From Neckera pumila (taxonomy: Eukaryota; Streptophyta; Bryopsida; Hypnales; Neckeraceae): DNA of 64,000 nucleotides. Positions 47,501-57,489 of the stretch are shown here, one piece after another (the first letter of the stretch is position 1; each line of letters begins with the position of its first letter). A program made the translations under genes and the position numbers. The notes under the pieces are model-generated. The model was given only the letters and a program-made list of their open reading frames with translations, was not told the origin of the DNA and made no database searches. The DNA lies in contig OZ018411.1 of the NCBI GenBank assembly GCA_963969595.1, positions 9,240,501-9,304,500 on the forward strand, written 5' to 3'.

Positions 47501-47868
47501 TTCCTTGCATCAAACTGAATTTGCTGTCAAGAAGACACCACAGATTCATGTGATGTAGAGGACCTTTCTCAAGCGTTGTGCATTGAGGTCACTTTCGAGG
47601 ATTTGATATGTAGTTTTGCAAGAAATACTCTTTCTAATTCGAAAGTTATTCTAGGTGACGGCGTGCCTATTGTAAAGCATTGTGCTTGTCATGTCCTTAA
47701 AGTAATGTTGTTTCTTTATAGAAGGTCGGAGCTGATGAACTTTTGCTCTTTCAGGGAACAAATAGTCAACGTGCTCGGTTGAAAGCCGCAATGAAACGTA
47801 AAGACGACCTTAGCAGGCCAAGAGCTCGAAACTGGAATATCAAAGATGATCACCCATTTGAGGCGTGA
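38527..47868 (+). CDS. CCDC57: CCDC57-like coiled-coil protein, about 25 exons
   Basis: Exons chained by GT-AG sites and phase: 38527-38622, 38984-39052, 39366-39437, 39830-39907, 40032-40097, 40387-40459, 40742-40848, 40988-41068, 41217-41300, 41432-41479, 41769-41900, 42323-42373, 42595-42714, 43690-43740, 44047-44131, 44360-44461, 44740-44822, 45128-(unresolved), 45305-45558, 46111-46281, 46554-46635, 46795-46981, 47269-47369, about 47532-47587 and 47755-47868. The start MAESREFRAMLESKERELIA leads into coiled coil; exons 2-3 give QDDFKYNLGLLDARDAELAQ-YD, matching the N-terminal EDFxYNLxxLxxRDxELxxYD pattern of CCDC57. A Ser/Pro/Arg-rich region (exon 19), more coiled coil (ERDLLMELSNALRADL) and a basic tail RARNWNIKDDHPFEA follow. 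CCDC57 is a centriolar-satellite protein needed for microtubule and ciliary function in animals. The junctions at exon 18/19 and before exon 24 do not join cleanly in phase. Confidence 0.68.
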
Positions 47869-49032
47869 TAGGTTGTCTATCTGTATGTTGTCTCAAAGCA
47901 ATTTGAATGGGCACTGGTACCAATAGCCTCAAGAGAGTTTAATTCTGAATAGAAGGTAAACCTTTCCTATAATATTGTGTTAATAACTACAAAAGGACAG
48001 CCATTGCTCCTCCTTTACACGGCTACAAGCATTACTGTTATGGGTCTGACTCTGCGCAAAGTTTAGACAAGGTATAGTGGATGGGCATAGGTCCGTATGA
48101 TAGTATCTGAGCAGAACAGCTAGAGATTTTGAGAATTGTTCATGCAATTTTTTAAGACAATAATACTGAAGCATCTAAACTCTACCTTGCAGGTGAATGC
48201 AACTGGGTCTATTTCGATCCGTATGATTTGGTGAGGTGAAGCTGTTCAATCATTGTTCTTAAGTTAGATTGATTTTATGTCGATGCACTTGTAGTAGATC
48301 GGTAGCGAATACACTTCCTTCAGGAGTCTTTATAAAATTCCTATAGTTTGAACCTTAATTAGACGTGAAACGGATCAAGCATTACATTTCTTGTGCTCGT
48401 CTCAACTCGATCACCTGCGCATCTGCGTTCCTTCCTGTGGAAAAAAGTTGCGTCCATGTCATTTTCAGATAGGTCTTCTGTATTGTTTCTCACCTGGGCC
48501 GCTCGCTGGTTTAAACAGGTAGCATGTACAGCGTACAGAGAAGTGGATTGCAACATGCTTTGATACTTATGCGCTTGACGATGCATACAACATTTTGTGG
48601 AACACATGAGCTTTTTCCCAAGCATCATTTACCAGAAGACAAGGTAGGCACAACTCACTCAGTTAGGCGTGTCATTCTTGTGACCCGTGTTGTGAGGAGT
48701 TTTTAGAGTTGACTCGCACTGACTTAACATTTAGCAATCAGTAGAGCTGTTTTCATTTATATGTACTAAATTCCTCAAACATGCCAAGACTTATTCTACC
48801 GACACCAATATAATTGTACTTCAAATGTAACAGGACGTTGGTATGGCGCCTAAGGCCCTGGCCTGGCCCTTACATATTCATGAGCTTGCGATGTGGTGGA
48901 ACGTATGATGCAAAAACATAGCCTGCAGAAAGATGATTGCAACATTGATTGAAGTCAGTATTATGACGATGCTCATCAATTGCTTGTTGCAATGAAGATT
49001 ACCACAATAGAGTTGTGTGTACGCTTGTGCGT

Positions 49033-49396
49033 TACCTTCACAGTTAAAGCCAACGGGGAGGACTTGCTTGCAATTTTTGGGCAAGAGGAGGGTGGCGGAT
49101 ACATTAACGTTCATGGCACTGATGGCCCCAGAATATAGTGAGACGATATTGCACAGGCAGCCAGTATCGGTGCTACGGACGACGGCGCAGCATGCATCTG
49201 TTGGGAATGGAGGGCTGTCACCTTGGACTGCTGGCAAGCACACTGACAAGGAGGTCACGGAGCTTGAGCATGCGCTCGGTGGCTCTGCTGCCGCTACCTT
49301 ACAGAAATGTCCTTCGGCTACTAGAAGAATAACAGACACCAGTGCAACTAATGCGTGGACTGTCGAGGACATTTTTGCTCTTGCGGTGTTCTCCAT
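49033..49396 (-). CDS. Non-specific lipid-transfer protein, first exon (eight-cysteine motif)
   Basis: The minus-strand frame begins MENTARAKMSSTVHALVALV; Met-9 is an alternative start directly before the hydrophobic signal peptide, which runs to about residue 37. The mature part has all eight Cys of the plant LTP fold: C43, C53, C69-C70, C80-x-C82, C109 and C119. Such proteins are secreted, bind lipids in an inner cavity and serve cuticle and defence roles. The frame stays open to 48878 (172 codons), but just after the last Cys (FNCEG) there is a donor, GAAG|GTAACG (intron from 49035 downward), as in LTPG genes. So the hydrophobic tail encoded below is probably intron. A possible second exon follows TTTCTGCAG near 48925, giving only a short tail. 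Confidence 0.78.
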
Positions 49397-49520
49397 TGTT
49401 GCACTCCTGAAGCTGTGCTAGAGGAGAAGATCATATGACGGAGGAACCGAATGAGGTGATGAGCATGAGCTCAATTGGGTCTAAATATTTGGCCACACTT
49501 GCTAGTTCCAAGGACGGAAG

Positions 49521-51483
49521 ATGAACGGACAGATCAGGCCAGTAGTTCCCGCATCAAAGGATCTCTATTCTTTTCAAATTGAAATATGTTCGTTGGGATT
49601 CCTGGCGGATTCTCAAGGACCATTTACATCCGCAACAGATGTTTGGTTTGTAACATGGGTACTGTTAGCTCATCATGAATGATTACTTATGCCTGTTCTG
49701 GTGGACGAAAGATATACAAGCACTTGACTCCAGCGCGGAGATGGTTGCAGTATACTCGAGATTATAACAGAGCAAAATGAGTCCCGAAATCCAGTCACAT
49801 CAGTGAAGACTGCAGGAGTCTCTGACAAAGCACGGTAACCTGGGCTCGAAACCATGCCACTGCTTGCTGTAGAGGGTAATGCTCGGGTGTCTCGTGAGTG
49901 TACTTCCTTATCTGCACTATCCTATCTACCCCGACCCCTCAGGATATTCTTGATACGAACAGATTTGGTGGTTTTACACTCTGATTAAATTGGTCACTTG
50001 AAGCTAAGAGACGGTATTTGGTCGAAAAAACTGAACAATAAGATCCGTCTGAATGGTTTCTTTTGTTTTCGAGTTACACAAGCATCAGACGCTTGATATT
50101 GTTGTACAGATCCTGGATCTTCATGTCAAAGACCCGTCAACATTTGATTAGATAAATTTACTCTTGCTACTAGTTTTTATTATTATTTCATGCCACATGA
50201 TACACCAACGAGATCTTGGAATAGAAACAGTCAATTGCTTGTGAATTAGTGTCAGTAGACAGCTTTGTCAGTTTGAGGCCATTCAGATGTCGCTGTGTCA
50301 GCCACCATAGCAATTGCAGATTTTATGGGAACCTCAATATGATGAACAGAAAGATCCTTGTTGATTACTTTGCAAAATGGAAGTTACACCGCTACTTGCA
50401 GCTAGGGTACTAGTAGATACTTATGAACTCTAGCAACGGTCGTAAGACATAATTACAGTATGTCTTAAGAGTCTACTCTAATCATGGCATGCGACCAGTT
50501 GTTGCAACCGATCATACAGGCAATAGGGTGGAGAAATTGAGTGGGCGATCCTTGATTAAGGTTGCATTATCCTTTCCCTGTCCACTTCTAGTATAGGTTA
50601 CTTGAAAGGACAGCACCTCTAGTAGCTTAGCTGTTTGTTTTGTACTGTGCATTGAATGTTTGTTTTTTCTCTCCTGAGGATTGATAATTAAGTGAGGGGT
50701 ACTCTGTTGGCAGGTCCGCATTACCGTGCTTACGGAACATTCCGAACGATTTGACCGACGGAGTCGCGTGTAAGTATTAGATTTTTACTGGTTGTGATTA
50801 TTAACTGGTCTCCAGGGAATCATTCGAGGCTCTCAAGTATTCCAGTGCTCATCGAATAATTTTGCTTGGACCACATGATTTAGATTCAGGGTAATTGCTG
50901 TGGGTCTACTGTAGCCCTTTCCACCTGAACCCTTGGGGCTTGGGAGTCTCAGCAACCGCAATCATGCTTTTGATTGGCCAGGAAGCAAGCGTCTCCTTCG
51001 ATAGAAACAAGTGCCACCCAATTTACGGACATGGATGCCATCAGGCAATTGAGCACTCACGATCAGGAGAAACAAGTGCAAGATTTACGGACCTGATGAC
51101 GTCATGAAAGCGCTGTATACTTTGTACACTGTTGCCTTCCCCTTTTATGACGAGTGTGCTCTTTGCAGGCAGAGATGCCGGACAAATTCTGTATGATTGA
51201 CGAGCAAGTTCAACAACAGTGCGGAACCGTCAACCGAGTTCATTTGAGAGTTCATATTTCTTGCAAAAAGACGTACTCTGCCGTGTTCTCCGTAGGCCCG
51301 AACTCACCAATCATACAAGCACCCATTGTACTGTACAGGTTCGTATGACTTTCAGTATAAATTCTAGCTAGCACATGCAGTAGAAACTTCTTCAACTCCT
51401 TTAGCAAGCACACGCAAACTGATGAGCAACTAAAGGCGATGACGGAGATGCTTGCTTGCTCGGCGAAAGTGGCTGAAGCGTAA
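49521..51483 (+). CDS. Intron-rich gene of unknown function
   Basis: Exons agreeing in phase: 49521-49645 (starting ATG, MNGQIRPVVPASKDLYSFQI), 49751-49834, then an unresolved part, then 50714-50769, 50816-50890, 50982-51075, 51169-51338 and 51405-51483, ending TAA. The five final exons join without any stop (phases 2, 2, 0, 2). Their product contains VRITVLTEHSERFDRRSR, a stretch RVHISCKKTYSAVFSVG and the C-terminus SKHTQTDEQLKAMTEML-ACSAKVAEA. Exons between 49834 and 50714 could not be fixed; candidates follow CCCCTCAG at 49941 and AATTGCAG near 50318. No domain is recognised; beta-rich, C2-like strands are only an impression. The first ATG lies 125 bp from the lipid-transfer ATG on the other strand. 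Confidence 0.5.
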
Positions 51484-51942
51484 TGAATCGACTACTGTAA
51501 GAGCCTGTCAATGCTATCAGGACATTCTGACGCGTATTACTTGTCTCCTGACATTTCGGTGTTCATGGCTACAGAAATGTCCGCAACATCAAACAGTCTT
51601 CCGGCAAGTACTGACACATGCAACCAAGAGCATTATCTTAACTGCGAATGGAGCAATAGAGAAAATTTTGGGACTCTGGAGGGCCGCCAGAATTAGCTGG
51701 AAGGGGACCGTTTATCAATTTAAATTTTCCTACACAATGCATTATTCCCATATCTCTTCCCGGTATGTTGACAGAATCCGTGTGAGAACAGAGTTTTGAT
51801 AAAACATAAATCTACTTGGGATTAGTAGTTTTTACAAACATGATTTATCAAGCTATGTTCACAAGATTATTAAAAGAATCATTGATAATGGCTTTCCCAT
51901 AACATTCAGTAGCAGTCACTGCGACTGCCTTCCCTAGACGGA

Positions 51943-52007
51943 TTGATGTGGAATAAACCACATCATTTCATCTGAGGGATGAAATGGTGTGGTATATTCC
52001 ACACCAA
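51943..52007. repeat. Short hairpin, 30-bp arms
   Basis: Arm 51943-51972 (TTGATGTGGAATAAACCACA...) pairs with 51978-52007 with about four mismatches around a 5-base loop (TGAGG). It lies just before the TTAA-element cluster at 52.1 kb. It may be a tiny foldback element. Confidence 0.75.
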
Positions 52008-52103
52008 ATCAAGACACTTGGTGGAACTTGTCAGAACCTAGCAAGGGGCCTCAGTCAATTACAAGGTCGTAGCTACACACCTTGGTCCTTTAGGAATAGC
52101 AAA

Positions 52104-52301
52104 TTAACCCCTAAAGGACCAAGGTAATTTTCCTATCAAAAACCATTCAAAACTGTCATTTTTATTGCAAAGAGAAAAGAGCTTTAAAATTGTTTTTTCT
52201 TGCATATCCAACCGTAGGATCTTATACTTGACTAGTATGTGAATATGTCAAAAGAATTTCAGAAACTTTGACCACGTAGATTGCAAGATATATGCATTTA
52301 A
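52104..52301 (+). mobile_element. TTAA element, left-end fragment
   Basis: TTAACCCCTAAAGGACCAAG opens about 198 bp that match the first 190 bp of the elements at 34395 and 52298. It is cut at TTAA (52298-52301), where the next element begins, and its remaining part is absent from the far side. Just upstream, CCTTGGTCCTTTAGGA at 52080-52095 is an inverted copy of the same terminal motif, so a second end may lie back to back. Confidence 0.7.
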
Positions 52302-53229
52302 CCCCTAAAGGACCAAAGTGATTTTCCTACCAAAAACCACTCAAATCTATCATTTCTATTGCAAAGAGAAAAGAGTTTAAAAAATTGTTTTTTTTTGCAT
52401 ACCCAACCATAAGATCTTATACTTGACTAATATATGAATATGTGGAAGAAATTTTGGAAACATTGACCAGGTAGATTGCAAGATTTATGCATTTAAAGTG
52501 AAGAAAACAAGTTTTTTTCCACCTTGCTTGACTAGACTTTTTGGCTTTAAATCTTTTTAGTTCAAATTTTTTGCACTATGGACTTTGATTTTCTACTTAT
52601 TTATGTTAAGCAGTTGAGTCAAGAATCTCCCAAAAAAATTTAGGATAAAAAACACTTAATTTTCATTCATTAAAAAATTGTTAAGTAGAGGTGGGTTTAA
52701 GATTGAAAAAAACATGAAATTGTTAATAGCTTTTAGATGGAATTGAATCACAATAATCCTAACGGTGAGATTGTTCTAGCAAGAAAATCCAACCGTGTTT
52801 AACAATTTTTTTTGAAAACTCTAAAAATTGCATTCAAAAATGAATTCTATTAGTTGTTTTTTCAAGAAAATGCTTAGATTGCCCGGAAAACTAAGATTGT
52901 CCATAACTTTCTCATTATTAGTCCAAATTGAATGAAACAAAGCTTCACATGTAGACAAAAATATAATTTTTGAATCAAAAAATTGAAAAAAAATTATTTT
53001 GATTTTTTGTGATTTTTTTTGTGTTGTCCGTCAAATTCCCTTTTTGCTTATTATGCCATAACTTTTGCTCCCATGCATCAATGAAAATAAAAATTATATA
53101 TTCACAAAGCTCTTGCAAAAATATACAACCTCAAAAAATCCCAAAAAATCCTACAAAAAATTGAGACAGTAGGAACCTGCTCGGACCCAATTTGTCCCCC
53201 AAGGGGACAAATGGTCCTTTAGGGGTTAA
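52298..53229. mobile_element. TTAA-bounded piggyBac-type element, uninterrupted copy
   Basis: TTAACCCCTAAAGGACCAAA opens it, and GGTCCTTTAGGGG then TTAA (53226-53229) closes it, 932 bp. It aligns with 34395-35908 over nearly its full length and lacks the nested insert there, reading CCTTGCTTGACTAG at the equivalent site. It is non-coding. This is the best template for the family. Confidence 0.85.
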
Positions 53230-53343
53230 GTACTTTGAATTAAAGCTGTAAATAAAATAGCAAACTTATTAAAAAAGGCAACCAATTTATAGAGATCAGT
53301 TATCTCAATGCTTGAATTACATCACTTTGATGTGATTGTCATT

Positions 53344-53375
53344 CATATTTTGGGTTTTCAATTGAAAAGACAACT

Positions 53376-53420
<45 letters not shown>

Positions 53421-54013
53421 GGGGTGATAGAAGGTAGAACAACCCATGTGGAATAAATAAATTTGAATTTGTAGTTTCTCAAGCACTCATTGTTAAGTCA
53501 GAAACAAAGAATTGTGTTAAAAGTAGACCTCATTTAGGCATAGTAAAATAACTTTTCTCAAAAAGCTTTGAACTAAAAGAAGTTGGTGAATGAAGAGAAG
53601 TTTCACCTCCAAAAATCCGTTTGGCATTTTGAATCTCTAATCAAAAGTTATAGACAAATCTAGAGAGAGGATTTTTAGAAATGTTAAAGGAAATGTCCAT
53701 TCCAAACCCTCTTTCAAATTTGTCCATAACTTTTAATTGGAGATTCAAAATTCCAGACGGATTTTGGGAGGTAAAACTCATATTCATTCACCAACTTTTT
53801 TTAGTTTAAAGCTTTTTGAAAAAAGTTATTTTACTATGCCTAAATGAGGTCTAAAATTCTACTTTTAACACAATTCTTTGTTTCTGACTTAACAATGAGT
53901 GCTTGAGAAACTACAAATTCAAATTTATTTATCCCACATGGGTTGTTCTACCTTCTATCATCCCATGTATATATATATCCCAGTTGTCTTTTCAATTGAA
54001 AACCCAAAATATG
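53344..54013. repeat. Long foldback (about 310-bp arms)
   Basis: The left arm (53344-53670, starting CATATTTTGGGTTTTCAATT) is the reverse complement of the right arm (53707-54013) with scattered differences, around a spacer of about 36 bp. The left arm has an expanded AT run absent from most of the right arm. The arms contain ATGGGTTGTTCTACCTTCTA and its complement. No coding frame is conserved. As RNA it would fold into a long hairpin. Confidence 0.88.
53379..53417 (+). repeat. AT dinucleotide microsatellite
   Basis: An uninterrupted run of about 39 bases of alternating A and T lies inside the left arm of the foldback; the matching place in the right arm holds only about ten bases (ATGTATATATATAT). 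Confidence 0.95.
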
Positions 54014-54484
54014 TTATTGATGATAAATGGTTGTAATGCATTATTCATTGGATTCTTTGCCAACATCTTTTCTACAAATATTTGTTGATTTGTATGTGTG
54101 GTCCTAAAATTAACAAAGAAAATGAAACAAAACATAATGTACTACCACTATCTTGGTACCTAAGCTTACATTAATTATTTAAGGATGAATTTCGTGGATG
54201 AGGACTCCAGGGAGGGAAAGGCAACCTCTTCGAAGGCTACTGAATGTTATGCCATGCGGTAAAAGTTAATGAATCATTTTCAATTTCCTTCAATTGTTGA
54301 TTAGAGAACTTACTCTAAAGTTTTGGAACCTTAAAAAGTCAATCCTTGCACCTTCAGAGCCTTCTTTGTTAAATTTTTAGCCACTGATAAAGGCAAAATA
54401 TTAGTCTAACTTCAAGGAACAATGAACCTACCTAAATAACATCATGAAGTGTTTTTTCTTGCCCATAGTAGTCAAAAACTTGCT

Positions 54485-54580
54485 AAAACTTTTGTCCAGC
54501 CATGGTGGCTTGGCTGCATTGTATCGTGTTTTGTTTTGCAATGTAATTCATTGTTTCAAAAATAAATAAAAAAAGAACTT
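54485..54580 (+). mobile_element. Possible short retroposon tail with A-rich end
   Basis: AACTTGCT occurs at 54477-54484 and 54581-54588, flanking about 96 bp that end in TTCAAAAATAAATAAAAAAAG. The phrase GGCTTGGCTG...TTTTG...AATG inside resembles the end of the retroposon at 60567-60961. The 8-bp duplication is short, so confidence is moderate. Confidence 0.5.
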
Positions 54581-55108
54581 AACTTGCTGAATTTCACTAA
54601 GATAATTGCACCTAAATTGTGACCCTCATGGACTACCAAATTTCAATCATTCTTACCTAAACATCAGCACATCTTTGAAGCATGAGAGTCCAAAGTTGCT
54701 TTTGGATCTAGCATTTTCAAAATTCATAGTTTATTCAAACAATGTCTCAAAATTACATACTAAGAAAATCTAAAATCCTCTTTCTCAAATGCCAACAGGG
54801 TCCATGAATACTATAAGCAATTGAATAGTAGGAATCACGCTTGTATGTTTACGGTATTCAAACTCTTTTAGTTGAGATCATCTTTCGGTTGTCACAAGGA
54901 CAAATTTGCTGCTGCTGGTGATGTTGCACCGCCTGGGAAAGCCCAGGGCCGATTGAATTCGATCCGAAAGAACCAGGTTAGGTGCCCAAGTTGAAAGCCA
55001 TTGTCAACGGACAAAACGAAAAATGCATGGTTGGCAGCTCTTATCAATCAGTCAGCTATAGACTTTGGAATAACTTAGGTGAGCTTTGCGGACTGGCGCA
55101 GCAAAGGA

Positions 55109-55163
55109 CTTTTTTTTTTTTTTTTTTTTTTTTTCTTGAAACACATGGACAAATTCCATTGAA
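55109..55163 (-). mobile_element. Tiny retroposon 3' tail with 10-bp target duplication
   Basis: CAGCAAAGGA is present at 55099-55108 and at 55164-55173. Between them is a T-run of about 25 followed by about 30 bases that, on the minus strand, read TTCAATGGAATTTGTCCATG then TGTTTCAAG and poly(A). This is the form of a severely 5'-truncated LINE or SINE insertion. The minus-strand tail resembles that of the insertion at 61273-61329. Confidence 0.8.
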
Positions 55164-55277
55164 CAGCAAAGGATTTTGAGAATTTGTGCCATTGAATGTG
55201 ACCATTTAGGAGTGAAGTGCACTGTCTTGTTTCATGAAAGTTTCACGGAAGGTGAGCACCCAAAAAAACGCCACTTT

Positions 55278-55534
55278 CATTAGATGGCATTTGAGGCCTC
55301 TAGAAGATTGCGAATTATCCTGCATTCCCAAACTACGGGAATGCAGGATGACTGCTGGCTGATGTGGTCGCGACTGTGCCACGTCATTTTTGATTATTAT
55401 TATTATTATTATTATTTTTTTTTTCCTTTTGAATAAAAAAATTCTGATAGCCCGTACCGGCTGTTCACAGAATTGGGACAACATTGGGAATAGGCCTGAA
55501 ACGGTCTTCTAGAGGCCTCAAATGCCATCTAATG
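55278..55534. mobile_element. MITE, 29-bp-TIR family copy 3
   Basis: The ends are perfectly inverted over 28-29 bases (CATTAGATGGCATTTGAGGC... and its complement ending at 55534), the best preserved copy. A possible 4-bp flank repeat, CTTT, lies at 55274-55277 and 55535-55538. The interior has a perfect 12-bp stem (TCCTGCATTCCC/GGGAATGCAGGA), CTGATGTGG...GCCACGTCATTTTT and a run of ATT trinucleotides (about 55392-55416). It is 257 bp with no coding capacity. Confidence 0.85.
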
Positions 55535-55758
55535 CTTTCACTGTATTCGGTTAGATTGGTCAAATTTTCATATTTTCTTGGTGGCAAGGAAAGGGGCGTC
55601 CAATGCACCAAAGAACATGACATTTGGATGTTGTATGCAAAAATTAGGAAGGGTCAAAATGGATATTGGTAGGTCTAAAATGATTTTAAAATACCCTAGG
55701 TGATGGCAAGGTGGTAGAGACTTCCAATGAAATCCATGAGGGTCTTGTTTCAACTCCC

Positions 55759-56114
55759 CATTAGAGAAAATTTACAGCCCCTTGGAGGGCCGTTCGAAGT
55801 TGACATGCCATGCTATTTCTTACATGGCTTGTCAACTTTGAAAATGCTCTTGGTGAGCAGTCAAAGTCTTTGACTGCTCACTGGAGTAGTCAAATTTTGC
55901 AAAAATTTTTTTTTTTTAAAGATTTTTTTTAAGGTAAATTTTTTTTTTAATAATTTTTTTATTCGAAAATTTGGGTTCCTGTGCCATTGCCGCTGCAATT
56001 TCAACAAGGTGGAAATAGGGGGAAAATGAATTTTTGAACAAAAAAAATGTAAATTTCAGAGTACCTCAAAAGGGTGTAGAGTAGCCCTCTAGAGGCCTGA
56101 AATTTCTTCTAATG
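55759..56114. mobile_element. Related MITE with similar ends but different interior
   Basis: The left end CATTAGAGAAAATTTACAGC and the right end CCCTCTAGAGGCCTGAAATT then TCTTCTAATG are imperfect inverted copies of each other and share the outermost motif with the family at 3726, 27521 and 55278. The interior differs: TGACTGCTCA palindromes near 55855-55885 and T-rich tracts. It is 356 bp and non-coding. Confidence 0.6.
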
Positions 56115-56310
56115 CATGCTAACATTGCTCGCATAGGGCTCTTTGTGCTAGCCCATGAGGAGTTGCTGTTTGTCCCTCCACTTGTTCCTGACGGGGATTA
56201 GGGCCATGGTATGCCGTGGCTATGTCAGATCTACCCCGAGGTCTATCCTAACTACGCCCTTGAAGGCTGTATATTTTAAAAAAGAAAAAATATTTACAGG
56301 TTGAAGTTTT

Positions 56311-57481
56311 CACTCCTAAAGGACAAAGGCCTTTTTTCAACTAAAAAACACTCAAAATTGCCATCTCTATAGCAAAGAGTAAAAAAAAATTTAATTGTTT
56401 TCTTTTGGTTTTCCAACATCTAAGCATAGGATCTTACAATTAACTAGTATAAAAATGTGTAAAAAGAATTTCATAACTTTTTACCGCATAGATTGCAAGA
56501 TATTTGCATTTAAAGTGAAAAATACAAGTTTTTCAATACATTGCAGGACGAGATTATTTGACTTTGAACCTTCTTAACTTTAATTTTTTGCACAACAAAG
56601 TTTTGAGCTTTAAATCTTTGTTGTAGAGAATTGAGTTGAAAGTCTAGGAAAAAAAAGAATCCAAAAAAACTTAATTTTCATTCTTTAAATAATTGTTAAG
56701 TAGAAGTAGGTACAAGATAGAAGGAAAATCTAAATTATCAATATCTCTAAGATAGAATTATACAAGTTATTTTTCCAAGAAAATGCTCTAATTGCCTAAA
56801 AAATAAGATTGCCTATGACTTTCTCATAGCAAATTTGGAAAGCTTTGATTCATTTCATTTGGATTTTTTATAAGAAAGTTATAGACATTCTTGTTCTTTG
56901 GACAATTAGAGCATCTTTTAAAAAAATAACCCTTCTAGGATGCATTTCTGAATGCAATTTTTCACTTTTTTTAGTTTTTTTATTGCATGGTTTATATTAC
57001 TTGCTAGAACAATCTCACCATTGGGATTAGTGAATTTTAATTCCATCTAAAATATTTGAATATTTTAGATTTTCCTTCTATCTTGTACCTACTTCTACTT
57101 AACAATTTTTTAAAGAATGATAATTCAATTTTTTTGATATATTTTTTCCTAGACTCTCCACTCAGTTCTCCACTACAAAGATTTAAAGCTCAAAGCTCTG
57201 TAGTGCAAAAAATTTAAGTTAAAAATGTTCAAAGTCAAAAAATCTAGTCCCGCAATGTACTGAAAAACTTGTTTTTTCCGCTTTAAACGCAAATATCTTG
57301 CAATTTGTGCGGTCAAAAATTCTGAAATTTTTTCCACACACTCTCATACTAGTTAGGTGTAAGATCCCATGGTTAGATGTGAAAAAAAAATATTTTTCAA
57401 TTTCTTCTTCCTTTTTGCTATAGAAATGGCAGTTTTGAGTGTTTTTTGGCAGAAAAAGGGCCTCGGTATTTTAGGGGTTAA
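56311..57481. mobile_element. TTAA-type element rearranged into a foldback
   Basis: It begins ACTCCTAAAGGACAAAGGCC (left TTAA degraded) and ends TTTTAGGGG then TTAA (57478-57481). Nearly the whole element is two inverted arms, about 56311-56828 and 56868-57481; for instance ATTGTTAAGTAGAAGTAGGT at about 56690 is repeated as its complement at about 57085. The subterminal phrases are those of the other TTAA elements. It is non-coding; as RNA it would form a long hairpin. Confidence 0.8.
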
Positions 57482-57489
57482 CCAAACCC

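Noticed and set aside
48878..49030. Hydrophobic C-terminal tail of the lipid-transfer ORF as a membrane anchor
   Set aside because: A strong donor directly after the eighth cysteine suggests this is intron sequence read through.
49017..49421. 134-codon plus-strand ORF
   Set aside because: It is the reverse of the lipid-transfer exon; its product has no domain while the minus strand has all eight cysteines.
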